A program made the translations under genes and the position numbers. Positions 44,859 to 52,814 of a DNA stretch of 64,000 nt are shown piece after piece (position 1 is the first letter of the stretch; the number at the start of each line of letters is the position of its first letter). A model generated the notes under the pieces. The model ran no database searches. It had not been told where the DNA came from and saw only the letters and a program-made list of their open reading frames with translations. The DNA is from Treponema sp. OMZ 790 (GTDB taxonomy: Bacteria > Spirochaetota > Spirochaetia > Treponematales > Treponemataceae), in assembly GCF_024181285.1 (NCBI RefSeq), contig NZ_CP051201.1, forward strand, positions 1,364,001 to 1,428,000. The letters are read 5' to 3'.

Positions 44859-45983
44859 TTAAAGCCCCCGTATTTCCAATGCAGTAATCTTATCATCGGT
44901 ACCTATGTATATTTTATTTTCTTTTTGAATTAAAAAAGCATTTTTAGAATTAAATTTTGTTTTGCCCATCATAAAATTAGGCGGATCTATCAATAAAATA
45001 GAACATTCACCATCCTTTTGAAGAAGAACGGTCAAGAAATCTTTTTTATTTTGAAAGCCCAAACCTGCAACGAAACCTTCTTCTTTTATAAGCGATAGAC
45101 TTAAATTTCTACAATCAATAATGCCTATTCCATCGCCTGATTCAAAAACGGCAAAATTTCCGGCTTCATCAAACGAAGCAAAGACCTGCCGTCTTAAATC
45201 TTTTTCAAAATACGAATGATAGACTATTTTATGCTGCCGGCCCGAAATATTTATAAGAACGGCCCTTTGCTTATCAAGCCCGCATAAGCAGAGCACCTGT
45301 TTTCCGTCTTCCGAAATTGCAGCCCCCATTATTGCCTGATAGGTACTGCCGCCGGGGTAAAAACTAAAAAGAGTATATCCATCGGAATCGAGGCATACTA
45401 AAAGCCCGTCGGAATGACCTATCACACAACCGGCCTTGGAGGACTGAAAAGCGGTTATAGGAAAGGCATGAGTGTAGTGCCACAATTTTTTGCCGGTATT
45501 GTCATATCGGGAAAGAGAAGAACCTTCAGGTTCAAACAAAAAAATTCTATCTTTATCGAGGTAAACATAGCCGGGCTTATCGATATGCAAAAAAGGTTTT
45601 TCCAAATCGAATTCCTCAGGTTTATAAATATTCGTAAAAAGATTTTTTTGGGGATACTTTGCCCAAGCATAAAAAGAAGAGCTGAATCTTTCCTCAGCAG
45701 TTTCAGCCCGCAAAATTTCGCCGTCCTCTGTAAAATACCCGAATAAATTCCCCAAAGAAAAAGCAATGGGCTTTTTTCCGGTAAATCTTTGTTTAAGCTC
45801 ATCAGCGGATGCCCCTGCTTCTCCGGAATAAATTTGTCCGTTTTGGACTTGAGGTATGGGTGAAGACCACAAAGGCATCAGATAAACATCTTCCCGCATA
45901 GGAACAGCGGCCGCAAAGATATATATAACAAGAAGAATTATTACACCAATAAAAATAAATTTATTTTTTCCTTTAAATAACAT
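44859..45983 (-). CDS. Membrane-anchored beta-propeller-like protein
   Basis: 374 aa. One N-terminal membrane segment (about 9-28) followed by repeated beta-strand motifs with DGD/GG turns (GKKLWHYTHAFPITAFQ, GLLVCLDSDGYTLFSFYPG, SEDGKQVLCLCGLDKQRAVLINI), typical of WD40/PQQ-type propellers. It abuts the degenerate LytM gene (stop and start adjacent), so the two probably work together in the periplasm. No better assignment is possible from sequence alone. Confidence 0.6.
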   Translation of the reverse strand: MLFKGKNKFIFIGVIILLVIYIFAAAVPMREDVYLMPLWSSPIPQVQNGQIYSGEAGASADELKQRFTGKKPIAFSLGNLFGYFTEDGEILRAETAEERFSSSFYAWAKYPQKNLFTNIYKPEEFDLEKPFLHIDKPGYVYLDKDRIFLFEPEGSSLSRYDNTGKKLWHYTHAFPITAFQSSKAGCVIGHSDGLLVCLDSDGYTLFSFYPGGSTYQAIMGAAISEDGKQVLCLCGLDKQRAVLINISGRQHKIVYHSYFEKDLRRQVFASFDEAGNFAVFESGDGIGIIDCRNLSLSLIKEEGFVAGLGFQNKKDFLTVLLQKDGECSILLIDPPNFMMGKTKFNSKNAFLIQKENKIYIGTDDKITALEIRGL

Positions 45984-45991
45984 AAAAAATA

Positions 45992-46000
45992 TGATATACT
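45992..46000 (+). promoter_or_regulatory. Extended -10 promoter of cdd, predicted leaderless
   Basis: TGA-TATACT (hexamer 45995-46000) is followed 7 nt later by the cdd ATG at 46007. There is no Shine-Dalgarno sequence and no convincing -35 box. Confidence 0.62.
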
Positions 46001-46006
46001 ACTTTT

Positions 46007-46417
46007 ATGGAAATTTCAAGTCAGTTAGAAAATTTATTCAAAACAGCCCTTGAGGCTGCAAAAAAAGCCTATGCCCCCTACTCTAATTTTCATGTGGGCG
46101 CAGCCCTTTTGTTGGAAGACGGTTCTATTGTAACAGGCGTAAATGTAGAAAACCGCTCTTACGGCCTTACAAACTGCGCAGAACGTACTGCAATATTTAA
46201 GGCGGTTTCTGAAGGAAAAAAGGATTTTAAGGCTATTGCCATCGCAACACCCGATGCGGATTACCCGGTAAGCCCTTGCGGAGCCTGCAGGCAGGTTATT
46301 TCGGAATTTATGGGCGGAGATACACCGATAATCTTCGGCTCCGCCCTTGATAATGTAGTGCTCACAGATGTCAAAGGAGTTTACCCCTTCGATGCCTTGC
46401 ACGAATTAAAAAAATGA
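46007..46417 (+). CDS. cdd: Cytidine deaminase
   Basis: 136 aa, normal length for the homotetrameric enzyme. Deaminates cytidine/deoxycytidine in pyrimidine salvage. Substrate/zinc motifs are intact: FHVGAALL, NCAERTAIF (Cys-Ala-Glu) and SPCGACRQV. Its TGA stop overlaps the 3' end of the opposing tRNA-Arg by 3 nt. Confidence 0.95.
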   Translation: MEISSQLENLFKTALEAAKKAYAPYSNFHVGAALLLEDGSIVTGVNVENRSYGLTNCAERTAIFKAVSEGKKDFKAIAIATPDADYPVSPCGACRQVISEFMGGDTPIIFGSALDNVVLTDVKGVYPFDALHELKK

Positions 46418-46488
46418 CCCGTAGACGATTCGAACGTCCGACCTGCTGCTTAGGAGGCAGCCGCTCTATCCAACTGAGCTAACGGATC
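46415..46488 (-). tRNA. tRNA-Arg (CCT)
   Basis: The acceptor GATCCGT/ACGGGTC closes with one G-T pair. The anticodon loop reads CTCCTAA, and the T-arm has GTTCGAATC. Discriminator A; no encoded CCA. It is on the opposite strand to cdd and overlaps it by 3 nt at the 3' ends. Confidence 0.93.
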
Positions 46489-46528
46489 AAAATAAAACTA
46501 TTAAAAGCTCTACAAAATACACTACTGT

Positions 46529-46557
46529 ATAATACACAAAAGATCCTAAAAGTTCAA
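46529..46557 (-). promoter_or_regulatory. Promoter of tRNA-Arg(CCT)
   Basis: On the minus strand TTGAAC (46557-46552), 17-bp spacer, TATTAT (46534-46529), 41 nt before the tRNA. Confidence 0.65.
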
Positions 46558-46564
46558 GAGGTTG

Positions 46565-46789
46565 GATGAAAAATGTACATCCTTGTACATTTTTCATCTC
46601 AGAGTTTTACTCCCGCAAAACTCTCCTAGTTCAAACCACGGACATCCGTGTCCGTTTATGAAATGTACATCCTTAGTCCCTTTCATTTTGGAATTTTAGA
46701 GTTTTTGTTTCCTAAATACAAATAACGAAGTACATAAGGTCAAATGTCGAAGTGCACCTCCTCATTCGACCCTTACCGTTTTTTTAGTT
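46565..46789. repeat. Intergenic multi-hairpin region, no gene seen
   Basis: The 301-nt gap between tRNA-Arg and the next CDS holds no plausible gene. It contains a perfect 15-bp hairpin GATGAAAAATGTACA/TGTACATTTTTCATC (46565-46598), AGAGTTTT/AAAACTCT (46601-46624), CACGGA/TCCGTG (46637-46650), a second AAATGTACATCCTT copy near 46660, and GGTCAAATG/CATTCGACC (one mismatch, about 46739-46772) before a T-run. Resembles the hairpin arrays elsewhere in the window, but without the shared palindrome. Confidence 0.6.
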
Positions 46790-47851
46790 TTACCTCAGGG
46801 CATCGGCTTTTTTGAGCCATTCGTAAAAGTCAAGCCCTGAAACATCGCCGTCGGGAACAAAGAGACGGCCGTCGATCAGAGGTATAATATCTTCTTCTAC
46901 GGTGCCTATGATTGCATCAAAGAAAACTCCGTCTATGGCTACATCCTGTATCGGGCTTGGTTTCCCGCTATAGACATATTGGCGGCTGTATTGAGTTAGA
47001 GCTTCATTGTCATTACCGATAAGAAGGTGCCACAAAAAAAGAGCCGCATCCCTTCTTTTAGCTTTTCCATTTGAAAGGCTTACCGAATCGTCATACCAGC
47101 CTGCAGCCTTTAACCTGTCGGCAAGCATTGCAGGTCTCCAAAAAGCCGTACCTGTAATCGAGTCGAGAGCATGGGTATTATCCTGAGTAAGAGTCGCCAT
47201 ATCTATTAAGCTTATTTTACTTTGAGTTAAAATCTGAGCAGTAGTTTTTTTTAAGTCCGAATCGACCTTATAGAATTTGCGGCAATATTCCCTCTTTTCA
47301 CCATAAAGAAGGCTGTACTCTTCATTTAAAAAATCCAATGAAGCATCAAATGCAACAAGAGCATTCGTGTAATCTTTCAAAAGATAATATACAAAGCCTA
47401 ATTCAGATTGCAGCCTATAAGCCGTAGGATTCAATTTAATCATCGAAATCAAATAGTCCTTTCGGTCTTCAGTCTTTTCGATAAGTCTCGATTTAACGAG
47501 CTGCACATATTCCTCGTGAGGATTATAACTTTCAGCCGTCTTAAGCATACGCTTGGCCGACGTTCTGTCCCTGCCGAGTAAAAAGTAGTCGGCATAAAGG
47601 GCGTATACCAAAGAAAGATAGGATCTATCCGACGACGGAACTGCCAAGAGATTATTTAAATCTTTTTTTATCTGATCAATTTTTTCCTGACTGCTCTCAC
47701 GGTATTGCTTTACTATGTTTACCTCAATGTTTTCGATATTCCGAATATTATCCCGAGATGAGGTAGTAGAATAAATTGAATCTTTTTGCATTGTCGAACA
47801 GGACACAAAAAGTACAAAAGCAATAACCACTAAAAATAAAGTTTTTTTCAT
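46790..47851 (-). CDS. Putative lipoprotein with TPR-like helical repeats
   Basis: 353 aa. Signal peptide with lipobox FVSC (Cys18), then helical repeat segments that look like TPRs (LLAVPSSDRSYLSLVYALYADYFLLGRDRTSAKRMLKTAESYNPHEEY; LQSELGFVYYLLKDYTNALVAFDASLDFLNEE) and a C-terminal domain (RPAMLADRLKAAGWYDDSVSLSNGKAKRRDAALFLWHLL). It overlaps the 937-aa membrane protein gene upstream by 4 nt, so the two are one unit. Envelope assembly or scaffold role is inference. Confidence 0.68.
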   Translation of the reverse strand: MKKTLFLVVIAFVLFVSCSTMQKDSIYSTTSSRDNIRNIENIEVNIVKQYRESSQEKIDQIKKDLNNLLAVPSSDRSYLSLVYALYADYFLLGRDRTSAKRMLKTAESYNPHEEYVQLVKSRLIEKTEDRKDYLISMIKLNPTAYRLQSELGFVYYLLKDYTNALVAFDASLDFLNEEYSLLYGEKREYCRKFYKVDSDLKKTTAQILTQSKISLIDMATLTQDNTHALDSITGTAFWRPAMLADRLKAAGWYDDSVSLSNGKAKRRDAALFLWHLLIGNDNEALTQYSRQYVYSGKPSPIQDVAIDGVFFDAIIGTVEEDIIPLIDGRLFVPDGDVSGLDFYEWLKKADALR

Positions 47852-50661
47852 TTTGAAACCCCTGTATAAGAATGAATTCGGTTATCTATTCCGCAAGTTA
47901 TCAATTCCGGTCTTCCGTTTCCGTCTACATCAATAAGATGGGGAATACCCGTTCCCGCAACCGGAAAACCGTTTACCGGAGAGAAGTTGGCATTATAAGC
48001 ATATATGGAATTTCCGCCTCCCGAAACAAGAACTTCGTCATATCCGTCTGAATCAAGGTCAATAAGGGTAATAAGGTAATCAGAAGCATTTTTTTGCTTT
48101 AAAGGAATTTTATCTATTACATTACACTCGGTATCAAGTTTATATAAAAAGCCGTTATCCGTAACCAAAAAGAACATTTTTAGGTTGTCTGAATAAACGG
48201 GCTGGGCCTTACACGAGGTATTAAGATCTATGGAATAAGACTCCCCTTCTTTTCCAGATAATATACTTGAAGGTTTAAGAGAAAACAAACCCTGCTCCGT
48301 CAAAACAGCTTCATAAGTGTTATTTTTATACAATATCGGCTGAGCTGCAGAAATTCCATCCAGTTCCTTGGGATAACCTGAAACAATTTTACCCTTATCG
48401 TCAAAAACATACATGAAGCTGTCAAACGAGCGCGGAACAGCCGTAATAAATGTTCCAAATACCGAAGGAGAACTTCGTAAGCGGGTATTCATCTCCTCCG
48501 AAAAATAAAAGGAAGCAGAACTTTCCACATATAAAAGAACCGGTTTATTGGCAACAGGAACAACCATCTTATCTTCGATAACGGAAGGAGGAGCATTTAA
48601 CTTTTCACCGGTTAAAATCGGGAACCCTGAAGACACAGTCAAATTGTAATCTGTTTTATAAACCGTACCCCGAGCAGACACAGCCCAAACGGAATTTACA
48701 ATACCTTTTTTTGTTTCAAGGTTTAAATAAGCCTTATCATCCAGTTTAATCGACTTTAATTGTTTATCTGCCAGATTTAAAGCATATAGATTTGCTCCGC
48801 TTGTCCAATAAGCAAAGGGCTCATTGTTTGCTCCTTTTCCGCAATAAAGGTATGAGCTTAATTTGGAATTAGCATCATATGGGAATGCGGAAAGTTCACC
48901 CAAGGAATGAGCCTCGGTTTTTTGAGCATAGACTTCAAATTTAACGGTCTTTTCTTTTTCAAAACGGATTGAGATCAAGCCTCTTCCAAAACCTTTTAAC
49001 ACGGATTGCAAAACTTCGTTAGTTCTTAAAAATGACGGAATTTGATTTTCCAAATTATAATAAACAAAAACGGATGTTTCCGGAGAAATTGCTCTTGTTA
49101 TGTTTTTCCAGTTTTCGGTTTTTACAAGCAGATTTCCTCTTTTTACATCATTTAACATAGACGCAAGAGCTTCCGAGCTTTGGGAAAGATAAAGGTAACC
49201 GCCTTCAATCACATAAAAAGGAGTGGGAAGTTCAACTTTAAAAGCTCTCAAAAGAGCGGTTAAAATGCCGGGGAATTCTATACGCGGTATTCTGATTCCG
49301 TCTACAAGAGCAGAAATATTTCTGTTTACAAAAAATGAAGAATAAATCAGCTCAAAGGCATCTCTGCATCGCTTTTCATCTTTTAAGGAAACAAAAAATA
49401 TCGGAACATCCGATTGCTTTACCTCAAAAACGCCTAATTCCTCCCCTATCCACGAAAAAAACAAATCATCAATGCTTTTACTAAAAATCAATTTGGAAGC
49501 CTTATTTGCAGACGCATAAGCTTGTAATATGGACGAACCTAAAATATCCTTTCCGTTTTGGAATATAAATTGCGGATCTCCCATATTTATCAAGCTTATA
49601 TAGTCGGCAGACTTAGGAAGCCTGTTCAATATTCCCGGAATAAAGGCCTGTCTTTGGAGAATCGTATTTAAACCTTCCGATTCGGTTTCCCACTTACAAA
49701 GCCCCGAAAAACTTATGTCCTTATAATCCAAAGTAAGATCTATTTTTGCCGCTTCCGGAAATTTAAGAGAGCGCACAACGTTATTGCTTATAGAATCATC
49801 TTTAGGCGTATCTTTGGTAAAATAATTTACATCGCTCAATACACTCAAAGTTCCGCCTCTTTTTTCTTTAATAAATTTACGCAAAGTTTTTATGTGTTCA
49901 TCTTCATTCTTTTTGGAAAGAGCCGAAAAAAATAAGCTCTTTGATGTAGAAGCAATTACAGAATCCTTATAATTTAAGAAGTAGATGCTTTGACCGCCGC
50001 CTAAATCGTATTGCCAAAAATTTATGCCGTTTTCGTCAACATTTTTAAGTTCCTTTAAATCGGAAAGCAGCTCAGAGTTAAATCTCAATATTAAAGGTAA
50101 AAGTCTCGTTCCGGCTGAACGGAAACCCAATTTACCGAAAATCAAAAAATTATCGCCGGGATAGGCCGCTATGTCTAAAGTAACATTTGAAGCGATACCG
50201 AACCACCATGAGGACAGCATGGGCAAGGCTCTAAAAGAGCGGACAGCACCTTGAAGCCGCGCTGTGTCAGGCGAGCTTAACACAGAATCCAATGTTTGTA
50301 CCGAAAGAGTTTTTTGTAAAAGCTCTCCTGCAGAATCTATGTTTACATAGGCATAATGTCCTTCAGGGATATACTCTATAGGATTTATACTGTCGATTGC
50401 AGAATAAGCAAGAAAACCTATGATGGGCAAAAACAATACAAGTACAATTACTAAAAGGCTGACTCCGATCTTAAAAAAAACGCCGTGCTTTTTTTTAATT
50501 TTTTTAGTCTTTGCGTCTTTTTTAGGAGCTTCTTCAACAGCCGATGCTTCTTCAGTTTTAGGCTGAGTTTGTTCAGCATTTTCTAAAATTTCTTCATTGC
50601 TTTTTGAAGTTACTACTTCATCATTTTTTTCGTTTAAAAAAGTTTCGGAATTATCGCTCAT
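47848..50661 (-). CDS. Large membrane-anchored protein with C-terminal FG-GAP/VCBS-like repeat
   Basis: 937 aa. A charged cytoplasmic N-terminus (about 1-57, Glu/Lys-rich), one membrane helix (about 60-82), then a large extracytoplasmic part. The region after about 600 has propeller-type repeats (VYSDNLKMFFLVTDNGFLYKL) and ends with LIDLDSDGYDEVLVSGGG and LIDVDGNGRPELITCG, which carry the D-x-D-x-D calcium-type FG-GAP/VCBS motif. Co-translated with the TPR lipoprotein. No homolog named. The pair looks like a spirochaetal envelope complex. Confidence 0.65.
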   Translation of the reverse strand: MSDNSETFLNEKNDEVVTSKSNEEILENAEQTQPKTEEASAVEEAPKKDAKTKKIKKKHGVFFKIGVSLLVIVLVLFLPIIGFLAYSAIDSINPIEYIPEGHYAYVNIDSAGELLQKTLSVQTLDSVLSSPDTARLQGAVRSFRALPMLSSWWFGIASNVTLDIAAYPGDNFLIFGKLGFRSAGTRLLPLILRFNSELLSDLKELKNVDENGINFWQYDLGGGQSIYFLNYKDSVIASTSKSLFFSALSKKNEDEHIKTLRKFIKEKRGGTLSVLSDVNYFTKDTPKDDSISNNVVRSLKFPEAAKIDLTLDYKDISFSGLCKWETESEGLNTILQRQAFIPGILNRLPKSADYISLINMGDPQFIFQNGKDILGSSILQAYASANKASKLIFSKSIDDLFFSWIGEELGVFEVKQSDVPIFFVSLKDEKRCRDAFELIYSSFFVNRNISALVDGIRIPRIEFPGILTALLRAFKVELPTPFYVIEGGYLYLSQSSEALASMLNDVKRGNLLVKTENWKNITRAISPETSVFVYYNLENQIPSFLRTNEVLQSVLKGFGRGLISIRFEKEKTVKFEVYAQKTEAHSLGELSAFPYDANSKLSSYLYCGKGANNEPFAYWTSGANLYALNLADKQLKSIKLDDKAYLNLETKKGIVNSVWAVSARGTVYKTDYNLTVSSGFPILTGEKLNAPPSVIEDKMVVPVANKPVLLYVESSASFYFSEEMNTRLRSSPSVFGTFITAVPRSFDSFMYVFDDKGKIVSGYPKELDGISAAQPILYKNNTYEAVLTEQGLFSLKPSSILSGKEGESYSIDLNTSCKAQPVYSDNLKMFFLVTDNGFLYKLDTECNVIDKIPLKQKNASDYLITLIDLDSDGYDEVLVSGGGNSIYAYNANFSPVNGFPVAGTGIPHLIDVDGNGRPELITCGIDNRIHSYTGVSK

Positions 50662-50738
50662 TTCAACTCTCCAAATTTCATTATGTTTAACATTATAGAA
50701 CTAAAGGAGTAAAAAATCAAGCATGAGAGGTATAAATA

Positions 50739-50769
50739 AAAAAGGCCCATTCCGTGAATGAGCCTTTTT
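50739..50769. terminator. Terminator of rpsD
   Basis: AAAAAGGCTCATTC pairs with GAATGGGCCTTTTT across a 3-nt loop when read on the minus strand, ending in a T-run. It is symmetrical enough to act on both strands. Confidence 0.85.
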
Positions 50770-50797
50770 ATGCAATAACTTAAGACCAAACTAAGGC

Positions 50798-51418
50798 TTA
50801 AGCATTTCTTGAATAGTATTCAACAACGTTCTGAATATTTCCTACAGGCTGAATATCCGTAGCTACAGGCAAAATATTTACCGTAGCAGAAAGTTTTTCG
50901 TCATCAATCGTGAGCCATGAACCTCTCGAATTTTGAGAAGTGCTCATATTATGACGGATAAGGTTTTGAATACCCTTTTTATTTTTTGTTGTAATAACAT
51001 CGTTTACGCTTACGCACATCGAGGGAATGTTTACGGGCTTTCCGTTAATAAAGAAATAAGCATGCGTGACCATTTGTCTGGCCTGTGCACGGCTGATAGC
51101 AAAGCCCATTCGATAAATCGTATTATCCAAACGCTGTTCCATCAAGGAAATCATATTATCACCGGTAACACCGGGCATTCGGCTTGCTTTTTTATATAAA
51201 TTTCTAAACTGCCGTTCCGAAATTCCATAAGCAAATCTGAATTTTTGTTTTTCCTTTAATTGTTCACCATAAACAGAAGTCTTGCCCCGTTTTCTTGCGC
51301 CGCGTTCTTTTCCGGGACCATTCGGCTTACGATCCAAAAGTCTGTCATACTTCGGATTACCGTAAATATTAACGCCGAGTCGTCTAACTGTTTTTCCCTT
51401 AGGCTGTTTAATCGCCAT
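50798..51418 (-). CDS. rpsD: 30S ribosomal protein S4
   Basis: 206 aa, normal. Binds 16S rRNA early in assembly and controls translation fidelity. The central S4 domain (ISLMEQRLDNTIYRMGFAISRAQARQMVTHAYFFINGKPVNIPS) is conserved. It stands alone here, not in the alpha operon, with its own terminator and a modest SD. Confidence 0.96.
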   Translation of the reverse strand: MAIKQPKGKTVRRLGVNIYGNPKYDRLLDRKPNGPGKERGARKRGKTSVYGEQLKEKQKFRFAYGISERQFRNLYKKASRMPGVTGDNMISLMEQRLDNTIYRMGFAISRAQARQMVTHAYFFINGKPVNIPSMCVSVNDVITTKNKKGIQNLIRHNMSTSQNSRGSWLTIDDEKLSATVNILPVATDIQPVGNIQNVVEYYSRNA

Positions 51419-51530
51419 TCTTCACCTCTTATAACAATAAAAATAGATTTTTAAGCCTATCAAAATCAGACTGTTTTGTCAAGTAATTAAAAATTATGGA
51501 AATAAAACAGTAAAATAGGCGGCAAATCTA

Positions 51531-51604
51531 TGCGCCCGACACGATTCGAACGTGCGACCTGCGGATTCGAAGTCCGATGCTCTATCCAGCTGAGCTACAG
51601 GCGC
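51531..51604 (-). tRNA. tRNA-Arg (TCG)
   Basis: The acceptor GCGCCTG/CGGGCGC closes with one G-T pair. The anticodon loop reads CTTCGAA with anticodon TCG; the T-arm has GTTCGAATC. Discriminator A; CCA not encoded. Downstream of tRNA-His on the same strand. Confidence 0.94.
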
Positions 51605-51610
51605 AAAAAG

Positions 51611-51634
51611 ATGCGGAACCTAACCGCTCCGCAT
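51611..51634 (-). other. Hairpin between tRNA-His and tRNA-Arg
   Basis: ATGCGGA/TCCGCAT, a perfect 7-bp stem with a 10-nt loop in the spacer. Possibly an RNase cleavage or processing signal; no T-run follows. Confidence 0.5.
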
Positions 51635-51636
51635 AG

Positions 51637-51709
51637 GGTGGGTAGTGGGATTTGAACCCACGACAACCAGAACCACAATCTGGCGCTCTACCCCTGAACT
51701 ATACCCACC
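51637..51709 (-). tRNA. tRNA-His (GTG)
   Basis: The acceptor GTGGGTA/TACCCAC closes, with an encoded G at -1 opposite C73 as expected for histidine. The anticodon loop reads TTGTGGT; the T-arm has GGTTCAAATCC. CCA not encoded. Confidence 0.95.
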
Positions 51710-51722
51710 AATTGAGGGTGAC

Positions 51723-51751
51723 ATTATGCTAAAAAATGCAAAAAATGTCAA
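51723..51751 (-). promoter_or_regulatory. Promoter of the tRNA-His/tRNA-Arg unit
   Basis: On the minus strand TTGACA (51751-51746), 17-bp spacer, CATAAT (51728-51723). Confidence 0.8.
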
Positions 51752-51792
51752 GCTCTTTTTTATAAATTATGGACAAAGTTCAAGTTTAAGCC

Positions 51793-51821
51793 TTGCAGAC
51801 TTAAAAAAAATGTTGTATAAT
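51793..51821 (+). promoter_or_regulatory. Promoter of the 185-aa protein gene
   Basis: TTGCAG (51793-51798), 17-bp spacer, TATAAT (51816-51821); the gene starts at 51850 behind AGGAG. Confidence 0.75.
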
Positions 51822-51849
51822 CCAATGTATAAATCAAAAGGAGATTTTT

Positions 51850-52407
51850 ATGTCGAATTTAAAAGCTATTGATCTTTTTGAAGCCTATGCTCAAAATAAG
51901 TTGCCTATGGATGAAGGATACATTGTTTCTTCTTTCTTCAAAGAAGAATCGGCTTATAGTGTATATGAAATCATCTCATATTCTACGGTAAAAGACATCT
52001 ACATGACCGGAGACGGGTTAACGTTCCAAACTAACGGAAAAAAACTTTTTCTCTTGGTCGAGCCTGCAAACTTTCCGCACAAAGCGGTAGAACCTGTTTT
52101 TAGAGATAAAAACTTTCAGGTGCCTTTAAGATTTAAAGAAGCCAATATTCACACAGCAAAAAACCAATCGAACATTATCTACAGTCAGAAACCGCAAGAA
52201 GCTATTTCGGCATTTACGGTAGTAAAACCGGTTGGTATTAACTTTGCCTTCCTGTTTTACCCTCTTCCCGATACATTTAAGTCTATTGAGCTTTTCTTTG
52301 AAAAAACCTTAAACCAAGAAGCAGTCATCCCCGTAAGTGATGCAAAAAAAATAGCCAAGGACTTTGCGGCTCTTTGTGAAAAGACCCTGACATGGCCTAA
52401 AGATTAA
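51850..52407 (+). CDS. Conserved hypothetical protein, cytoplasmic
   Basis: 185 aa, no signal peptide or membrane segment, mixed alpha/beta composition. Not recognised. Features: an N-terminal helix (AIDLFEAYAQNKLPM), a glycine-containing loop (YMTGDGLTFQTNGKK) and a Pro-rich turn (FPHKAVEPVF). SD AGGAG lies 8 nt upstream. The gene is monocistronic, with its own promoter and a strong bidirectional terminator. Confidence 0.65.
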   Translation: MSNLKAIDLFEAYAQNKLPMDEGYIVSSFFKEESAYSVYEIISYSTVKDIYMTGDGLTFQTNGKKLFLLVEPANFPHKAVEPVFRDKNFQVPLRFKEANIHTAKNQSNIIYSQKPQEAISAFTVVKPVGINFAFLFYPLPDTFKSIELFFEKTLNQEAVIPVSDAKKIAKDFAALCEKTLTWPKD

Positions 52408-52422
52408 GGTCTTACCTTATAT

Positions 52423-52468
52423 AAAAAACGCCGATTAAAAATTTTTAAAAAAATAATCGGCGTTTTTT
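52423..52468. terminator. Strong bidirectional terminator
   Basis: Perfect 15-bp stem AAAAAACGCCGATTA/TAATCGGCGTTTTTT with a 16-nt loop; serves both the 185-aa gene and the convergent DsrE-like gene. Confidence 0.92.
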
Positions 52469-52470
52469 AT

Positions 52471-52797
52471 TTATTCGATAGTATATTCTATATAACCTTC
52501 TGCTTTTCTTGTGATAATTTCGCCGATGCCTGCCCGCACTGTTCTTATGTTTTTATAGTTTATGTCCGGCATATTTTGTCCGGTCAGGGCATTATGACAC
52601 AAGGCTATGTCGAGCCCTGAGTCCGTAAAATCGTTTTCAAGGCTTTCAAAGTGTTTTACAACATCACCGGCAAAAACGACTTCGATTTCTGCCGTGTCAC
52701 CCATCTCTTCACAGTACCGTTTATAATTGGTTATCTTGTGCCTTAACTTATCGATTAAATTGAATTTTTCGATCCTAAACAAAACCTTATAATGCAT
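52471..52797 (-). CDS. DsrE family protein
   Basis: 108 aa. Small alpha/beta protein with the DsrE/DsrF-like layout: KVLFRI at the N-terminus, VVFAGDVVKHF (about 59-69), a Cys-bearing block (GLDIALCHNALTGQN, Cys near 87) and RAGIGEIITRKAEGYIEY at the end. Some relatives handle sulfur or polysulfide, but the function is not known here. The next gene upstream (332 aa) is 17 nt away on the same strand. Confidence 0.78.
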   Translation of the reverse strand: MHYKVLFRIEKFNLIDKLRHKITNYKRYCEEMGDTAEIEVVFAGDVVKHFESLENDFTDSGLDIALCHNALTGQNMPDINYKNIRTVRAGIGEIITRKAEGYIEYTIE

Positions 52798-52814
52798 TAT
52801 TCCTTCCTTCCGGT

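Noticed and set aside
46565..46789. Hidden CRISPR array in the hairpin-rich intergenic region
   Set aside because: The repeats are unequal in size and spacing and there are no cas genes in the window.
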